Positions 34,036-42,832 of a DNA stretch of 53,255 nt are shown in pieces. The first letter of the stretch is position 1. The number at the start of each line of letters is the position of its first letter. Both the position numbers and the translations under genes were made by a program. This stretch comes from Pseudooceanicola lipolyticus (lineage in GTDB: Bacteria; Pseudomonadota; Alphaproteobacteria; Rhodobacterales; Rhodobacteraceae). The DNA is taken from the NCBI RefSeq assembly GCF_002786325.1, contig NZ_PGTB01000017.1, positions 1 to 53,255 on the forward strand, read 5' to 3'. Below the pieces are notes generated by a model that did no database searches, was not told the origin of the DNA, and worked only from the letters and a program-made list of their open reading frames with translations.

Positions 34036-34835
34036 TGTCGGTTCTCATCGTCATTCCGGCGCGCTACGCCTCGACCCGCTATCCCGGAAAACCGCTGGTC
34101 AAACTGCGCGGTGCAGGCGGACAGGCGCGCACGCTGATCGAACGATCATGGCGTGCCGCCTGCGCGGTGGCCGGGGCTGACCGGGTGGTGGTGGCCACCG
34201 ATGACGACCGCATCAAAACCGCCGCCGAAGGCTTCGGTGCCGAGGTGGTGATGACCTCCGACACCTGCGTCAACGGCACCGAACGCTGTGCCGAGGCACA
34301 CGAGGCGCTGGGCGGGGGTTACGAGATTGTCGTTAATCTGCAGGGGGATGCGCCTCTGACCCCGCATTGGTTTGTCGAAGACCTGGTCGCCGGGCTGCGC
34401 CGCGACCCCGAGGCCGGGATCGCCACGCCAGTGCTGCGTTGCAATGGCGAGATGTTGTCCGGGTTCAAGGAAGACCGTCTGAACGGTCGCGTCGGCGGCA
34501 CCACCGCGGTGTTTTCCGCCGAGGGAGCGGCGCTGTATTTCTCGAAAGAGGTGGTGCCGTTCACGGGGCGCGATTTTGCCCCGGACGAGGCCACCCCGGT
34601 ATTCCACCATGTCGGTGTCTATGCCTACCGTCCCGGCGCCTTGGCGGCCTATCCCGCATGGCCGGTCGGACCGCTGGAGCGCAACGAGGGGCTGGAGCAA
34701 TTACGCTTCATGGAGAACGGCCGCCGGGTGCTGTGTGTCGAGGTCGAGTCGCGCGGTCGCCAGTTCTGGGAACTGAACAACCCCGAGGACGTTTCAAGAC
34801 TGGAGTCGATGATGGCCCAGATGGGCCTGGATTGA
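34035..34835 (+). CDS. kdsB: 3-deoxy-manno-octulosonate cytidylyltransferase (KdsB-like)
   Basis: A 266-residue CMP-sugar synthetase that activates Kdo or a related acid sugar with CTP. The N-terminal CTP-binding motif is IPARYASTRYPGKPL (~7-21). VVVATDDDRI and VNLQGDAPL (~97-105) follow. The canonical KdsB reads LQGDEP; the Ala in place of Glu may alter substrate choice, as in CMP-Kdo-family variants. VGVYAYRP and GPLERNEGLEQLR complete the family pattern (KdsB usually has the form LE..E.LEQLR). It is translationally coupled to cysQ. Confidence 0.8.
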   Translation: MSVLIVIPARYASTRYPGKPLVKLRGAGGQARTLIERSWRAACAVAGADRVVVATDDDRIKTAAEGFGAEVVMTSDTCVNGTERCAEAHEALGGGYEIVVNLQGDAPLTPHWFVEDLVAGLRRDPEAGIATPVLRCNGEMLSGFKEDRLNGRVGGTTAVFSAEGAALYFSKEVVPFTGRDFAPDEATPVFHHVGVYAYRPGALAAYPAWPVGPLERNEGLEQLRFMENGRRVLCVEVESRGRQFWELNNPEDVSRLESMMAQMGLD

Positions 34836-34950
34836 TCCGCAGTCACACAAGAGTCGGAACTTCGCCTTATCGGCGCCCGGTGAATGGGCAATATTCCCGA
34901 CTTGACGCAAAGCGGCGGGCTGGCACAGACAGGCGCTGTGGCGTTTGTCT

Positions 34951-34971
34951 CGGAAGTGCCATAAACTTCCG
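34951..34971 (+). promoter_or_regulatory. Inverted repeat in the galU upstream region
   Basis: CGGAAGT and ACTTCCG flank a seven-base AT-rich centre about 80 bases before galU. The 214-base gap holds no supported gene. The repeat may be an operator or a leader hairpin. Confidence 0.35.
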
Positions 34972-35049
34972 GTACGCTTCGTATTTGGAGTGATAAGTTG
35001 GCCTCGCCTGGGTCAGACGAGTAAACGGTTTGAGAGAATGAGGACAGGA

Positions 35050-35943
35050 ATGCGTAGAAAAGTTACCAAAGCAATTTTCCCCGTCGCAGGCATGGGGACC
35101 CGTTTCCTCCCGGCGACGAAATCCGTACCTAAAGAAATTATGACGCTGGTTGACCGCCCGCTGGTGCAATACGCCATCGACGAGGCGCGCGCGGCCGGGA
35201 TCAAGGAATTCATTTTCGTCACCTCGCGCGGCAAGAGCGCACTGGAAGACTATTTCGATCATTCGCCCGTGCTCGAGCAGGAGCTGCGTCGCAAGGGCAA
35301 GAATGACCTGCTGGAACTGCTGAAAACCACCAACATGGACAGCGGCGCCATCGCCTATATCCGCCAGCACAAGGCGCTGGGCCTGGGCCACGCCGTGTGG
35401 TGTGCGCGCCGGCTGATCGGCAACGAGCCCTTCGCGGTGATGCTGCCCGATGACGTGATCGCCGCCGAAACTCCCTGCCTGCAGCAGATGGTCGAGGCCT
35501 ATGAGGAAACCGGCGGCAACATGGTGGCCGCGATGGAGGTGCCGCCCGAGCGCGCGTCGGCCTATGGCGTGCTGGACGTGCAGGAAGACATGGGATCTAT
35601 CGTGTCGGTCAAGGGCATGGTCGAAAAGCCCAAGCAGGAAGAGGCGCCGTCGAACCTGGCGGTGATCGGCCGCTATATCCTGGGCCCCTCGGTTCTGACC
35701 AATCTCAACAAGATGAAAACCGGCGCGGGTGGCGAGATCCAGCTGACCGACGCCATCGCCGCCGATATCGGCACCGAGAACACGGTGTATGGCTATCGCT
35801 TCCGCGGCCAGCGGTTCGACTGCGGTTCGAAAGCCGGGTTCCTGCAGGCCACGGTGGCCTTCGCCCTGGCCCGCGACGACCTGCGCGCCGATCTCAGCCG
35901 TTATCTGCAGGAAGTGACGCAGCACGAAAAGGCTGCTGAATGA
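35050..35943 (+). CDS. galU: UTP--glucose-1-phosphate uridylyltransferase
   Basis: A 297-residue enzyme making UDP-glucose from UTP and glucose 1-phosphate. The nucleotide loop is FPVAGMGTRFLPATKSVPKE (~10-29). VMLPDDVI near residue 134 and EKPKQEEAPSNLAVIGRYIL are standard GalU features. The catalytic RFDCGSKAGFLQA is near the C-terminus. AGGACAGGA directly precedes the chosen ATG; another ATG lies 12 bases upstream. It feeds Ugd and GalE and is followed by galE after 22 bases. Confidence 0.95.
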   Translation: MRRKVTKAIFPVAGMGTRFLPATKSVPKEIMTLVDRPLVQYAIDEARAAGIKEFIFVTSRGKSALEDYFDHSPVLEQELRRKGKNDLLELLKTTNMDSGAIAYIRQHKALGLGHAVWCARRLIGNEPFAVMLPDDVIAAETPCLQQMVEAYEETGGNMVAAMEVPPERASAYGVLDVQEDMGSIVSVKGMVEKPKQEEAPSNLAVIGRYILGPSVLTNLNKMKTGAGGEIQLTDAIAADIGTENTVYGYRFRGQRFDCGSKAGFLQATVAFALARDDLRADLSRYLQEVTQHEKAAE

Positions 35944-35965
35944 CTCAAGTGAAGGAACGCCATTC

Positions 35966-36949
35966 GTGACCACAATTCTGGTAACGGGCGGCGCGGGCTA
36001 TATCGGCTCTCATGCATGCAAGGCTTTGAAGGTGGCGGGATACACTCCCGTCACCTTTGACAACTTGGTGACCGGCTGGCGCGACGCGGTCAAGTTCGGC
36101 CCGTTCGAACAGGGCGACCTGTCCGACCGCGCACGCCTGGACGAGGTGTTCGCCAAGTACAAACCGGCTGCGGTGATGCATTTCGCCGCGCTCAGCCAGG
36201 TGGGTGAGGCGATGAGCGAGCCGGGCCGCTATTGGCGCAACAATGTCGCCGGCTCGCTGACCCTGGCCGAAGCCGCGGTGGCGGCGGGCTGCCTGAATTT
36301 CGTGTTCTCGTCGACCTGCGCCACCTATGGCGAACATGACAACGTGGTGCTGGACGAAAGCACGCCGCAGATCCCGCTGAACGCCTATGGCGCGTCGAAG
36401 CGGGCAGTGGAAAACATCCTGCGCGATTTCGAGGCGGCGCATGGGCTGCGGCACGTGATCTTCCGCTATTTCAACGTGGCGGGCGCCGATCCCGAGGCCG
36501 AGGTGGGCGAACACCACCGCCCCGAAACCCACCTGATCCCGGTGATGTTGGAAGCCATTGACGGCAAGCGCCCGGCGTTGACGATCCATGGCACCGACTA
36601 CGCCACGCCCGACGGCACCTGCATCCGCGACTATGTGCATGTCTGCGACCTGGTCGATGCCCATGTGTTGGGCTTGAACTGGTTGGAGCGGGGCAAGGGC
36701 AGCCAGGTGTTCAATCTGGGCACCGGCAAGGGGTTTTCGGTACGCGAGGTGATCGACGCCTCGCGCAGCGTGACCAACCGCGAGGTGCCGTTCTCGGAAG
36801 GGCCACGCCGGGCCGGCGACGCGACCAAGCTGGTCTCGGGGTCAACCCTGGCAGAGGCCGACCTGGGATGGGAGCCGAAGCGCTCGACCATGCCGCAGAT
36901 GATCGCCGATGCCTGGCGGTGGCACCAGACCGGGCATTATGACGGCTGA
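35966..36949 (+). CDS. galE: UDP-glucose 4-epimerase
   Basis: A 327-residue SDR enzyme that interconverts UDP-glucose and UDP-galactose. NAD binding is at VTGGAGYIGSHACKAL (~6-21). The catalytic region has SSTCATYG and Y-x3-K in NAYGASKRA (~136-144). FRYFNVAGADP follows. It has a GTG start and normal length. It is in one transcript with galU and overlaps the next glycosyltransferase start by 11 bases. Confidence 0.95.
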   Translation: MTTILVTGGAGYIGSHACKALKVAGYTPVTFDNLVTGWRDAVKFGPFEQGDLSDRARLDEVFAKYKPAAVMHFAALSQVGEAMSEPGRYWRNNVAGSLTLAEAAVAAGCLNFVFSSTCATYGEHDNVVLDESTPQIPLNAYGASKRAVENILRDFEAAHGLRHVIFRYFNVAGADPEAEVGEHHRPETHLIPVMLEAIDGKRPALTIHGTDYATPDGTCIRDYVHVCDLVDAHVLGLNWLERGKGSQVFNLGTGKGFSVREVIDASRSVTNREVPFSEGPRRAGDATKLVSGSTLAEADLGWEPKRSTMPQMIADAWRWHQTGHYDG

Positions 36950-37970
36950 CCGGGCAACCGGTCCGGGCATCTGGCAGGCCTATCGGCTGAGACTGAAGCG
37001 CCGCCGCCTGCTGTGGCGGGCGTTTCGCAGCCGCCATCAATTGAAATCGATGCAGAACCGTACTGGGGCGATTGCCCCTGGCGACATCCTGCTGGTTATG
37101 GTGGTCCGGAACGAGGCGCTGCGGCTGCCCTATTTCCTGGATTATTACCGACGGCTGGGCGTGGCGCAGTTCCTCGTCGTCGACAATGACAGCACCGACG
37201 ATACCGCGCCGCTGCTGGCGGCGCAGCCGGACGTGTCGCTGTGGTCGACCAAAGCAAGCTATCGCGCCGCGCGTTTCGGGCTGGACTGGGCGTCCTGGCT
37301 GTTGATGCGCTACGGGCACGGGCATTGGTGCCTGCTGCTGGATGCCGATGAGCTGCTGATCTATCCCCATTGCGACAGCCGCGACCTCAAGGCGCTGACC
37401 GGTTGGCTGGATCGGCGGCGACAGCCGGCATTGGGCGCGCTGATGCTGGACCTTTACCCGCAGGGCCCGGTGGGCGAGGGGGCCGCCGCGCCCGGTGCCG
37501 ACCCGTTGGAGACGCTGAACTGGTTCGATCCCGGCCCTTACCGCGCCCTGCGCCAAAGGCCGATGCAGAACCTCTGGGTGCAGGGCGGCGTGCGCGAGCG
37601 GGTGTTTTTTCCGCGCCGGCCGCGCCGGTCGCCGACGTTGAACAAGCTGCCGTTGATCCGCTGGAACCGGCGCTGGGCCTTCGTGAATTCCTGCCACTCG
37701 ATCCTGCCGCCGCAGCTGAACCTGGCCTATTCCGGCCCCGGTGGCATCGAGCCGTCGGGCGTGCTGTTGCACACCAAGTTTCTGCCCGATGTCACCGCCC
37801 GCGCCGCGGAGGACCAGGCGCGGCAACAGCATTTCAACGATCCCCAGAGTTTTTCCGGCTATTACGACGCGATTGCCGAGCAGCCGGTTCTGTGGTCTGA
37901 CAAGTCGCTGCGCTATGAGGGCTGGCGGCAGTTGGCCGGCCTGGGGCTGATGTCTTCCGGCGGCTGGTAG
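36939..37970 (+). CDS. Glycosyltransferase, Glyco_tranf_2_4 type (paralog A)
   Basis: A 343-residue GT-A enzyme. After a basic N-terminus (RLRLKRRRLLWRAFRSR) come VVRNEALRLPYFLDYYRRLG (~56-75) and VDNDSTDDT (~83-91). The metal site is DADELLIYP (~136-144). NLWVQGGVRERVFF is shared with the gene that follows, which is a clear paralog (both ~340 residues with the same motif order). The start overlaps the galE end. It probably adds a hexose to a surface glycan; donor and linkage are unknown. Confidence 0.85.
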   Translation: MTADRATGPGIWQAYRLRLKRRRLLWRAFRSRHQLKSMQNRTGAIAPGDILLVMVVRNEALRLPYFLDYYRRLGVAQFLVVDNDSTDDTAPLLAAQPDVSLWSTKASYRAARFGLDWASWLLMRYGHGHWCLLLDADELLIYPHCDSRDLKALTGWLDRRRQPALGALMLDLYPQGPVGEGAAAPGADPLETLNWFDPGPYRALRQRPMQNLWVQGGVRERVFFPRRPRRSPTLNKLPLIRWNRRWAFVNSCHSILPPQLNLAYSGPGGIEPSGVLLHTKFLPDVTARAAEDQARQQHFNDPQSFSGYYDAIAEQPVLWSDKSLRYEGWRQLAGLGLMSSGGW

Positions 37971-38063
37971 CGCGGTTTCGGCGCAAACATCATTGCCACA
38001 TTTTCGCCAGTTTGCCGCAATGCAGCAGCCTTGGGCCTTGTAACATCAGGAAAATTCACCGAT

Positions 38064-38077
38064 TCTCAAGATTGAGA
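38064..38077 (+). promoter_or_regulatory. Perfect inverted repeat before paralog B
   Basis: TCTCAA-GA-TTGAGA, 50 bases before the start of the second paralogous glycosyltransferase, in a 157-base gap without a gene. It is a candidate operator and suggests paralog B can be transcribed separately from galE. Confidence 0.4.
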
Positions 38078-38127
38078 CGGTATCTGGCCAGGGAACCACC
38101 GAAAGAAGTGCGCCCGCGGCCCAGTGA

Positions 38128-39150
38128 GTGGACAAGAACGTGAGCCTTTGGGAGTCCTACCGAATGCGGTTGCGGCGCAAGCGCCGAAGGCTGAGGGCTG
38201 TCCGCAAGTCACTGGAGCTGAAGGTGCTTCAGGACCGCACCGGTGCGATCCGCCCGCAGGACGTGTTGCTGGTGTCGACGCTGCGCAACGAACGCATCCG
38301 ACTGCCCTATTTCCTGTCCTATTACCGTGACCTGGGGGTGGGGCATTTCCTGTTCGTCGACAATGACAGCGACGACGGGTCGGCGGAATACCTGTCGGGC
38401 GAGCGTGACGTGTCGATCTGGACCACCAAAGGCAGCTATCGCCGGGCGAGTTTCGGGGTCGACTGGGTGAATTGGCTGAACCGCCGCTATGCCCATGATC
38501 ACTGGACGCTGGTGGTCGATCCGGACGAGTTTTTCGTCTATCCGTTCTGCGATACGCGCCCGATCACCGCGCTGACCGACTGGCTGGACAATTCCTCGAT
38601 CCGGTCGTTTGGCGCCATGTTGATCGACCTTTATCCGAAGGGCCGGATCGATTCCGAACCCTACAGGGCAGGCCAGGATCCGCTGGAAATCGCCGCATGG
38701 TTCGATTCCGGGAACTACTCGATCAAGCGCAACCCGACCTATGGCAACCTCTGGATCCAGGGCGGGCCGCGGGCGCGGGTGTTTTTTGCCGACACCCCCG
38801 AGGCGGCGCCGGCGCTCAACAAGATCCCGCTGGTGAAATGGGACCGGCGCTATACCTATGTCAGCTCGACCCACATGCTGTTGCCGCGCGGGCTGAACCA
38901 TGTCTACGAGGAATGGGGCGGCGAAAAGGCCTCGGGCGCGTTGCTGCACGCCAAGTTCCTCAACACCTTTGCCGAAAAGGCCGACGAGGAACTGGACCGG
39001 GGCCAGCATTATGCCGGCTCGGTCGAATACCGTGCCTATGCGGAGCGGCTGAAGGATAATCCCGACCTGTGGTGCAAGTGGTCTGAGAAATATATCAACT
39101 GGCGCCAGCTTGAGATCCTCGGGCTGATGTCCAAAGGGAACTGGGCATGA
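38128..39150 (+). CDS. Glycosyltransferase, Glyco_tranf_2_4 type (paralog B)
   Basis: A 340-residue paralog of the preceding gene. It has the same order: basic start, STLRNERIRLPYFLSYYRDLG, VDNDSDDGS, then DPDEFFVYP in place of DADELLIYP, NLWIQGGPRARVFF and LNKIPLVKWDRRY. It ends GLMSKGNW, like GLMSSGGW in paralog A. The metal motif and acceptor-side residues differ, suggesting a different donor or linkage. The GTG at 38128 is the longest start; a GTG at 38140 is possible. The stop overlaps the next ATG by four bases. Confidence 0.85.
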   Translation: MDKNVSLWESYRMRLRRKRRRLRAVRKSLELKVLQDRTGAIRPQDVLLVSTLRNERIRLPYFLSYYRDLGVGHFLFVDNDSDDGSAEYLSGERDVSIWTTKGSYRRASFGVDWVNWLNRRYAHDHWTLVVDPDEFFVYPFCDTRPITALTDWLDNSSIRSFGAMLIDLYPKGRIDSEPYRAGQDPLEIAAWFDSGNYSIKRNPTYGNLWIQGGPRARVFFADTPEAAPALNKIPLVKWDRRYTYVSSTHMLLPRGLNHVYEEWGGEKASGALLHAKFLNTFAEKADEELDRGQHYAGSVEYRAYAERLKDNPDLWCKWSEKYINWRQLEILGLMSKGNWA

Positions 39151-40844
39151 CCGTCGGCACCGTCATGCTGGTGCATACCTCGCTGAACCGTGCCGCGCAG
39201 GTGGCGCGGCACTGGACGGCATCGGGCTGTCCGGTGGTGATCCATGTCGACCGCAACGTGCCGCGGCGCACCTGCCGCTCGTTCGTCAAGGCGCTGTCGG
39301 ACGATCCGCTGATCCGGTTCAGCAAACGCCACCGCTGCGAATGGGGCACCTGGGGCATTGTCGCCGCCTCGCAGGCGGCGTCCGAGCTGATGCTGCAGGA
39401 ATTCCCGCAGGTAAACCATGTCTATCTCGCCTCGGGCTCCTGCCTGCCGCTGCGGCCGATCCAGGAGTTGATCGACTATCTGGCCGCCCGCCCGCAGACC
39501 GATTTCATCGAAAGCGCCACAACCTCGGACGTGCCGTGGACGGTGGGCGGGCTGGATGCCGAACGCTTCACGCTGCGCTTTCCCTTCTCGTGGAAACGTC
39601 AGCGCGCGCTGTTCGACCGCTGGGTGCGGATCCAGCGGCGGCTGAAGCTGAAACGCCGGATCCCCGACGGCATCGTGCCGCATATGGGCAGCCAGTGGTG
39701 GTGCCTGACCCGGCAGACCCTGTCAGCGATCCTGCAGAACCCGGAACGCAAGCAGCATGACCGTTACTTCCGGCGGGTCTGGATCCCCGATGAGAGCTAT
39801 TATCAGACGCTGGCGCGGCACTATTCCCGCCGCATCGAAAGCCGGTCGCTGACCCTGTCGAAATTCGATTTCCAGGGCAAGCCGCACATCTTCTACGACG
39901 ATCACCTGCAGCTGCTACGGCGGTCGGACTGTTTTGTCGCCCGCAAGATCTGGCCGCGCGCCGAACGGCTGTACCAAGCCTTCCTGACCGACAGCGCCGG
40001 CGCGATGAAAAAGACCGAACCGAACCCCGGCAAGATCGACCGCATCTTTGCCAAGGCGGTCGAGCGGCGCACGCGCGGCCGCCCGGGCCTGTATATGCAA
40101 AGCCGTTTTCCTCGCGAGGGCTGGGAAAACGGCATCACCTCGAACCCCTATTCGATGTTCCAGGGCTTTGCCGAGCTGTTCGAGAATTTCGAAACCTGGC
40201 TGACCCGCGCCACCGGGGCGCAGGTGCATGGGCATCTCTTTGCCCCCGAACGGGCCGAGTTTGCCGGGGGCATGACGCTGATCAATGGCGGGCTCAGCGA
40301 CAATGCGGTGGTGCGTGACTATGCGCCGCAATCGTTCCTCACCAACCTGATCTGGAACACGCGCGGCGAACGGCAATGTTTCCAGTTCGGACCGCGCGAC
40401 AACCAGGACATCAACTGGCTGGTGGCGCGCGACCCCAAGGCGCAGGTTTCGGTGATCTCGGGCGCCTGGGCGGTGCCGCTGTTCCGCTCGAACCGCAATT
40501 TTGCCGACCTGCGCCGCGAGGCCGCCCACCTGCAGCGGATCGAAAGCGAGCATCTGGGCATCCTCAGGTCGCCCCATGCCAAGGCACGCATCCGCATCTG
40601 GACCATGGCGGAATTTATCGAATCGCCGATGGAACCGCTGCAATCCATCCTCGACGAAATCGGCCCGGCGCGCCTGCGCCGGCTGAGCGAGGTGCCCAAG
40701 ATGGTCGATCTCGAAGGCTTCGGCCAGTTCCTGCAGAATCTCAAGAACCAGGGCATGCACCCCTATCTGATGGGGGATTTTCCGGTGGGGCAGGCCCCGA
40801 CGCGGCAGTCTAAACCGCCGCGCAAACCCTATCTGGTGAAATAG
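39147..40844 (+). CDS. Branch-type (GT14) glycosyltransferase with DUF5927-like C-terminal domain
   Basis: A 565-residue protein. The N-terminal ~240 residues resemble core-2/I-branching enzymes and xylosyltransferases (GT14), with VMLVHTSLNRAAQVARHW at the start, VYLASGSCLPLRP at ~91-103 and HMGSQWWCLTRQT. The C-terminal ~300 residues match what I know as DUF5927, found with this GT in Rhodobacteraceae. It contains MYMQSRFPREGWENG-like sequence and several Trp/Arg-rich stretches. The C-terminal part has no known activity; it could modify or bind the same glycan. It is translationally coupled to paralog B and followed by a sulfotransferase after six bases. Confidence 0.82.
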   Translation: MTVGTVMLVHTSLNRAAQVARHWTASGCPVVIHVDRNVPRRTCRSFVKALSDDPLIRFSKRHRCEWGTWGIVAASQAASELMLQEFPQVNHVYLASGSCLPLRPIQELIDYLAARPQTDFIESATTSDVPWTVGGLDAERFTLRFPFSWKRQRALFDRWVRIQRRLKLKRRIPDGIVPHMGSQWWCLTRQTLSAILQNPERKQHDRYFRRVWIPDESYYQTLARHYSRRIESRSLTLSKFDFQGKPHIFYDDHLQLLRRSDCFVARKIWPRAERLYQAFLTDSAGAMKKTEPNPGKIDRIFAKAVERRTRGRPGLYMQSRFPREGWENGITSNPYSMFQGFAELFENFETWLTRATGAQVHGHLFAPERAEFAGGMTLINGGLSDNAVVRDYAPQSFLTNLIWNTRGERQCFQFGPRDNQDINWLVARDPKAQVSVISGAWAVPLFRSNRNFADLRREAAHLQRIESEHLGILRSPHAKARIRIWTMAEFIESPMEPLQSILDEIGPARLRRLSEVPKMVDLEGFGQFLQNLKNQGMHPYLMGDFPVGQAPTRQSKPPRKPYLVK

Positions 40845-40850
40845 CGCGCG

Positions 40851-42305
40851 ATGACCAGGCGTTTCGATTACTTCATCCTGCTGGCCGAGATGCGGACGGG
40901 TTCGAATTTCCTCGAGTCCAACCTGAACGCGTTCGACGGCATCGCGTGCCATGGCGAGGCGTTCAATCCGCATTTCATCGGCTATCCCAACAAGACCGAA
41001 ATTCTGGGTATCACCCAGGCGATGCGCGATGCCGATCCCGCGCGGCTGATCCGCGCGGTCAAACAGGCGCCGGGTATCGGCGGGTTCCGGTTTTTTCACG
41101 ACCACGATCCGCGCGCATTGGAAATCGCGCTGGCCGATCCGCGCTGCGCCAAGATCGTGCTGACGCGCAACCCGCTGGAAAGCTATGTGTCCTGGAAGAT
41201 CGCCAAGGCCACCAACCAGTGGAAGCTGACCGATGTAAAGCGGCGCAAGCAGGCCCAGGCCGAATTCGACGCCGAGGAGTTCGCGCGCCACGTCGCGACG
41301 CTGCAAGGCTTCCAGGTCGCGCTGATGAACCGGCTGCAGAGCAGCGGCCAGACCGCCTTCTATGTCGCCTACGAGGACCTGCAGGACCTGGGGGTGATGA
41401 ACGGACTGGCTGCCTGGCTGGGCTGTGACGCGCGGCTTGAGGCGCTGGATGACAGCCTCAAGGTACAGAACCCCGCGCCGCTGACCGACAAGGTGTCAAA
41501 CCCCGACCAGATGCAGGCGGCGCTGGCGGGCATGGACTGGTTCAACCTGTCGCGCACGCCGAATTTCGAACCGCGCCGCGGCGCCGCCGTGCCCAGCTAT
41601 GTCGGCGGGGTGGCCACGCCGCTGCTCTACCTGCCGATACCCGGCGGTCCGGTGGACAGTGTGGCCGCCTGGCTGGCCGCGCTCGACGGCGTGTCGGAAG
41701 CGGATCTGCACCGCAAGATGACGCAGAAGACCCTGCGCAAATGGAAGCGCTCGATGCCCGGACATCGCAGCTTTACCGTGCTGCGCCACCCGGCGGCGCG
41801 GATCCATTCGGTGTTCTGCCACAAGATCCTGTCGACCGGGCCGGGCAGCTATCTGAAGATCCGCCAGACCCTGAACCGCCAGTTCGGCCTCAATCTGCCC
41901 GAGGGCGATCTGGACCAGAGCTATTCACTGGCGAGCCACCGGGCGGCGTTCGAAGGCTTCCTGACCTTCGTCAAGGCCAACCTTGCCGGACAAACCGCGC
42001 TGCGAGTGGACGGGACCTGGTGCAGCCAATCCCAGGCGCTGAGCAGTTTTGGCGATTTCGCCCTACCCGATCACGTCCTGCGCGAGGATGAACTAACCGA
42101 ATTGCTGCCCGATCTGGCCCGCCGCGTCGGGCATGCCGCGCCGCCGGCCTGGCAGGCGGATAACAGCCCCGAACCCTACCCGCTCGCCGACATCTATGAC
42201 GATGCGCTGGAGGCGCTGATCGCCGATGTCTACAACCGCGATTACGTGATGTTCGGCTTTCAGGCTTGGGGGCGGCCGCCCGAGGCCGCGCAGCCCCGGC
42301 GCTAG
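40851..42305 (+). CDS. Two-part sulfotransferase-like protein (NodH/Stf0-like)
   Basis: A 484-residue protein, about twice the length of a simple sulfotransferase. The N-terminal half has a PAPS loop (ILLAEMRTGSNFLESNL, ~9-25) and a 3'-phosphate segment (KIVLTRNPLESYVSWKIA, ~101-118), as in Stf0/NodH. The second half has another 3'-phosphate-like segment (FTVLRHPAARIHSVFCHKIL, ~305-324) and a typical Sulfotransfer_2 end (YNRDYVMFGF), but no second 5'-loop that I can see. The C-terminal half may be degenerate or may bind the acceptor. It is the last gene of the galU-to-sulfotransferase series. Confidence 0.82.
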   Translation: MTRRFDYFILLAEMRTGSNFLESNLNAFDGIACHGEAFNPHFIGYPNKTEILGITQAMRDADPARLIRAVKQAPGIGGFRFFHDHDPRALEIALADPRCAKIVLTRNPLESYVSWKIAKATNQWKLTDVKRRKQAQAEFDAEEFARHVATLQGFQVALMNRLQSSGQTAFYVAYEDLQDLGVMNGLAAWLGCDARLEALDDSLKVQNPAPLTDKVSNPDQMQAALAGMDWFNLSRTPNFEPRRGAAVPSYVGGVATPLLYLPIPGGPVDSVAAWLAALDGVSEADLHRKMTQKTLRKWKRSMPGHRSFTVLRHPAARIHSVFCHKILSTGPGSYLKIRQTLNRQFGLNLPEGDLDQSYSLASHRAAFEGFLTFVKANLAGQTALRVDGTWCSQSQALSSFGDFALPDHVLREDELTELLPDLARRVGHAAPPAWQADNSPEPYPLADIYDDALEALIADVYNRDYVMFGFQAWGRPPEAAQPRR

Positions 42306-42322
42306 GCCGGGGCGCGCCAGCG

Positions 42323-42787
42323 TCAGGCGGCCTTGACCGAATTCGGTTCGGTCAGCAGCGCATACAGCGCTGCGGATTCGCGGTTGGCCCGCAGCTTGGC
42401 GCACAGTGCCGCGTCCCGCAGGGTGCGCGAGACCAGCGCCAGCGCCTTCAGATGCTCGACGCCCGATTCCTCGGGCGCGAACAGCGCAAAGGCAATATCG
42501 ACCGGCTGGCGGTCGACCGCGCCGAAGTCGAGCGGCTTTTCCAGCATCACGAAGATGCCGACCACATCGTCCAGCTTGGTGATCCGCGCATGCGGCAATG
42601 CCACGCCATGGCCGACGCCGGTGGGCCCCAGGGTTTCACGCTCCAGCAGCGCCTCGACCGTTTCCGAACTGTTCAGGCCATAGCTGGCCGCGGCGACATC
42701 ACCAATTTCCTGAAACAGACGTTTCTTGCTCGAGGCGGCGGCAAAGACCTTCACCGCCTCGGGTTTGAGGATGCTTGAAAGCTGCAT
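42323..42787 (-). CDS. ptsN: PTS nitrogen regulatory protein EIIA-Ntr
   Basis: A 154-residue EIIA domain of the nitrogen PTS, which links PEP and nitrogen status to potassium transport and other processes. The phosphorylated His is residue 66 in GVALPHAR. The start MQLSSILKPEAV is typical; the ATG at 42787 is ten bases from GGAG, and a GTG two codons earlier is possible. It lies 45 bases downstream of hpf. rpoN, found in this neighbourhood in enterobacteria, is absent. Confidence 0.93.
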   Translation of the reverse strand: MQLSSILKPEAVKVFAAASSKKRLFQEIGDVAAASYGLNSSETVEALLERETLGPTGVGHGVALPHARITKLDDVVGIFVMLEKPLDFGAVDRQPVDIAFALFAPEESGVEHLKALALVSRTLRDAALCAKLRANRESAALYALLTEPNSVKAA

Positions 42788-42832
42788 GTACACTGTGCTC
42801 CGTCAGAGGGCGCGCCTGCAACGCGCGCTGCC

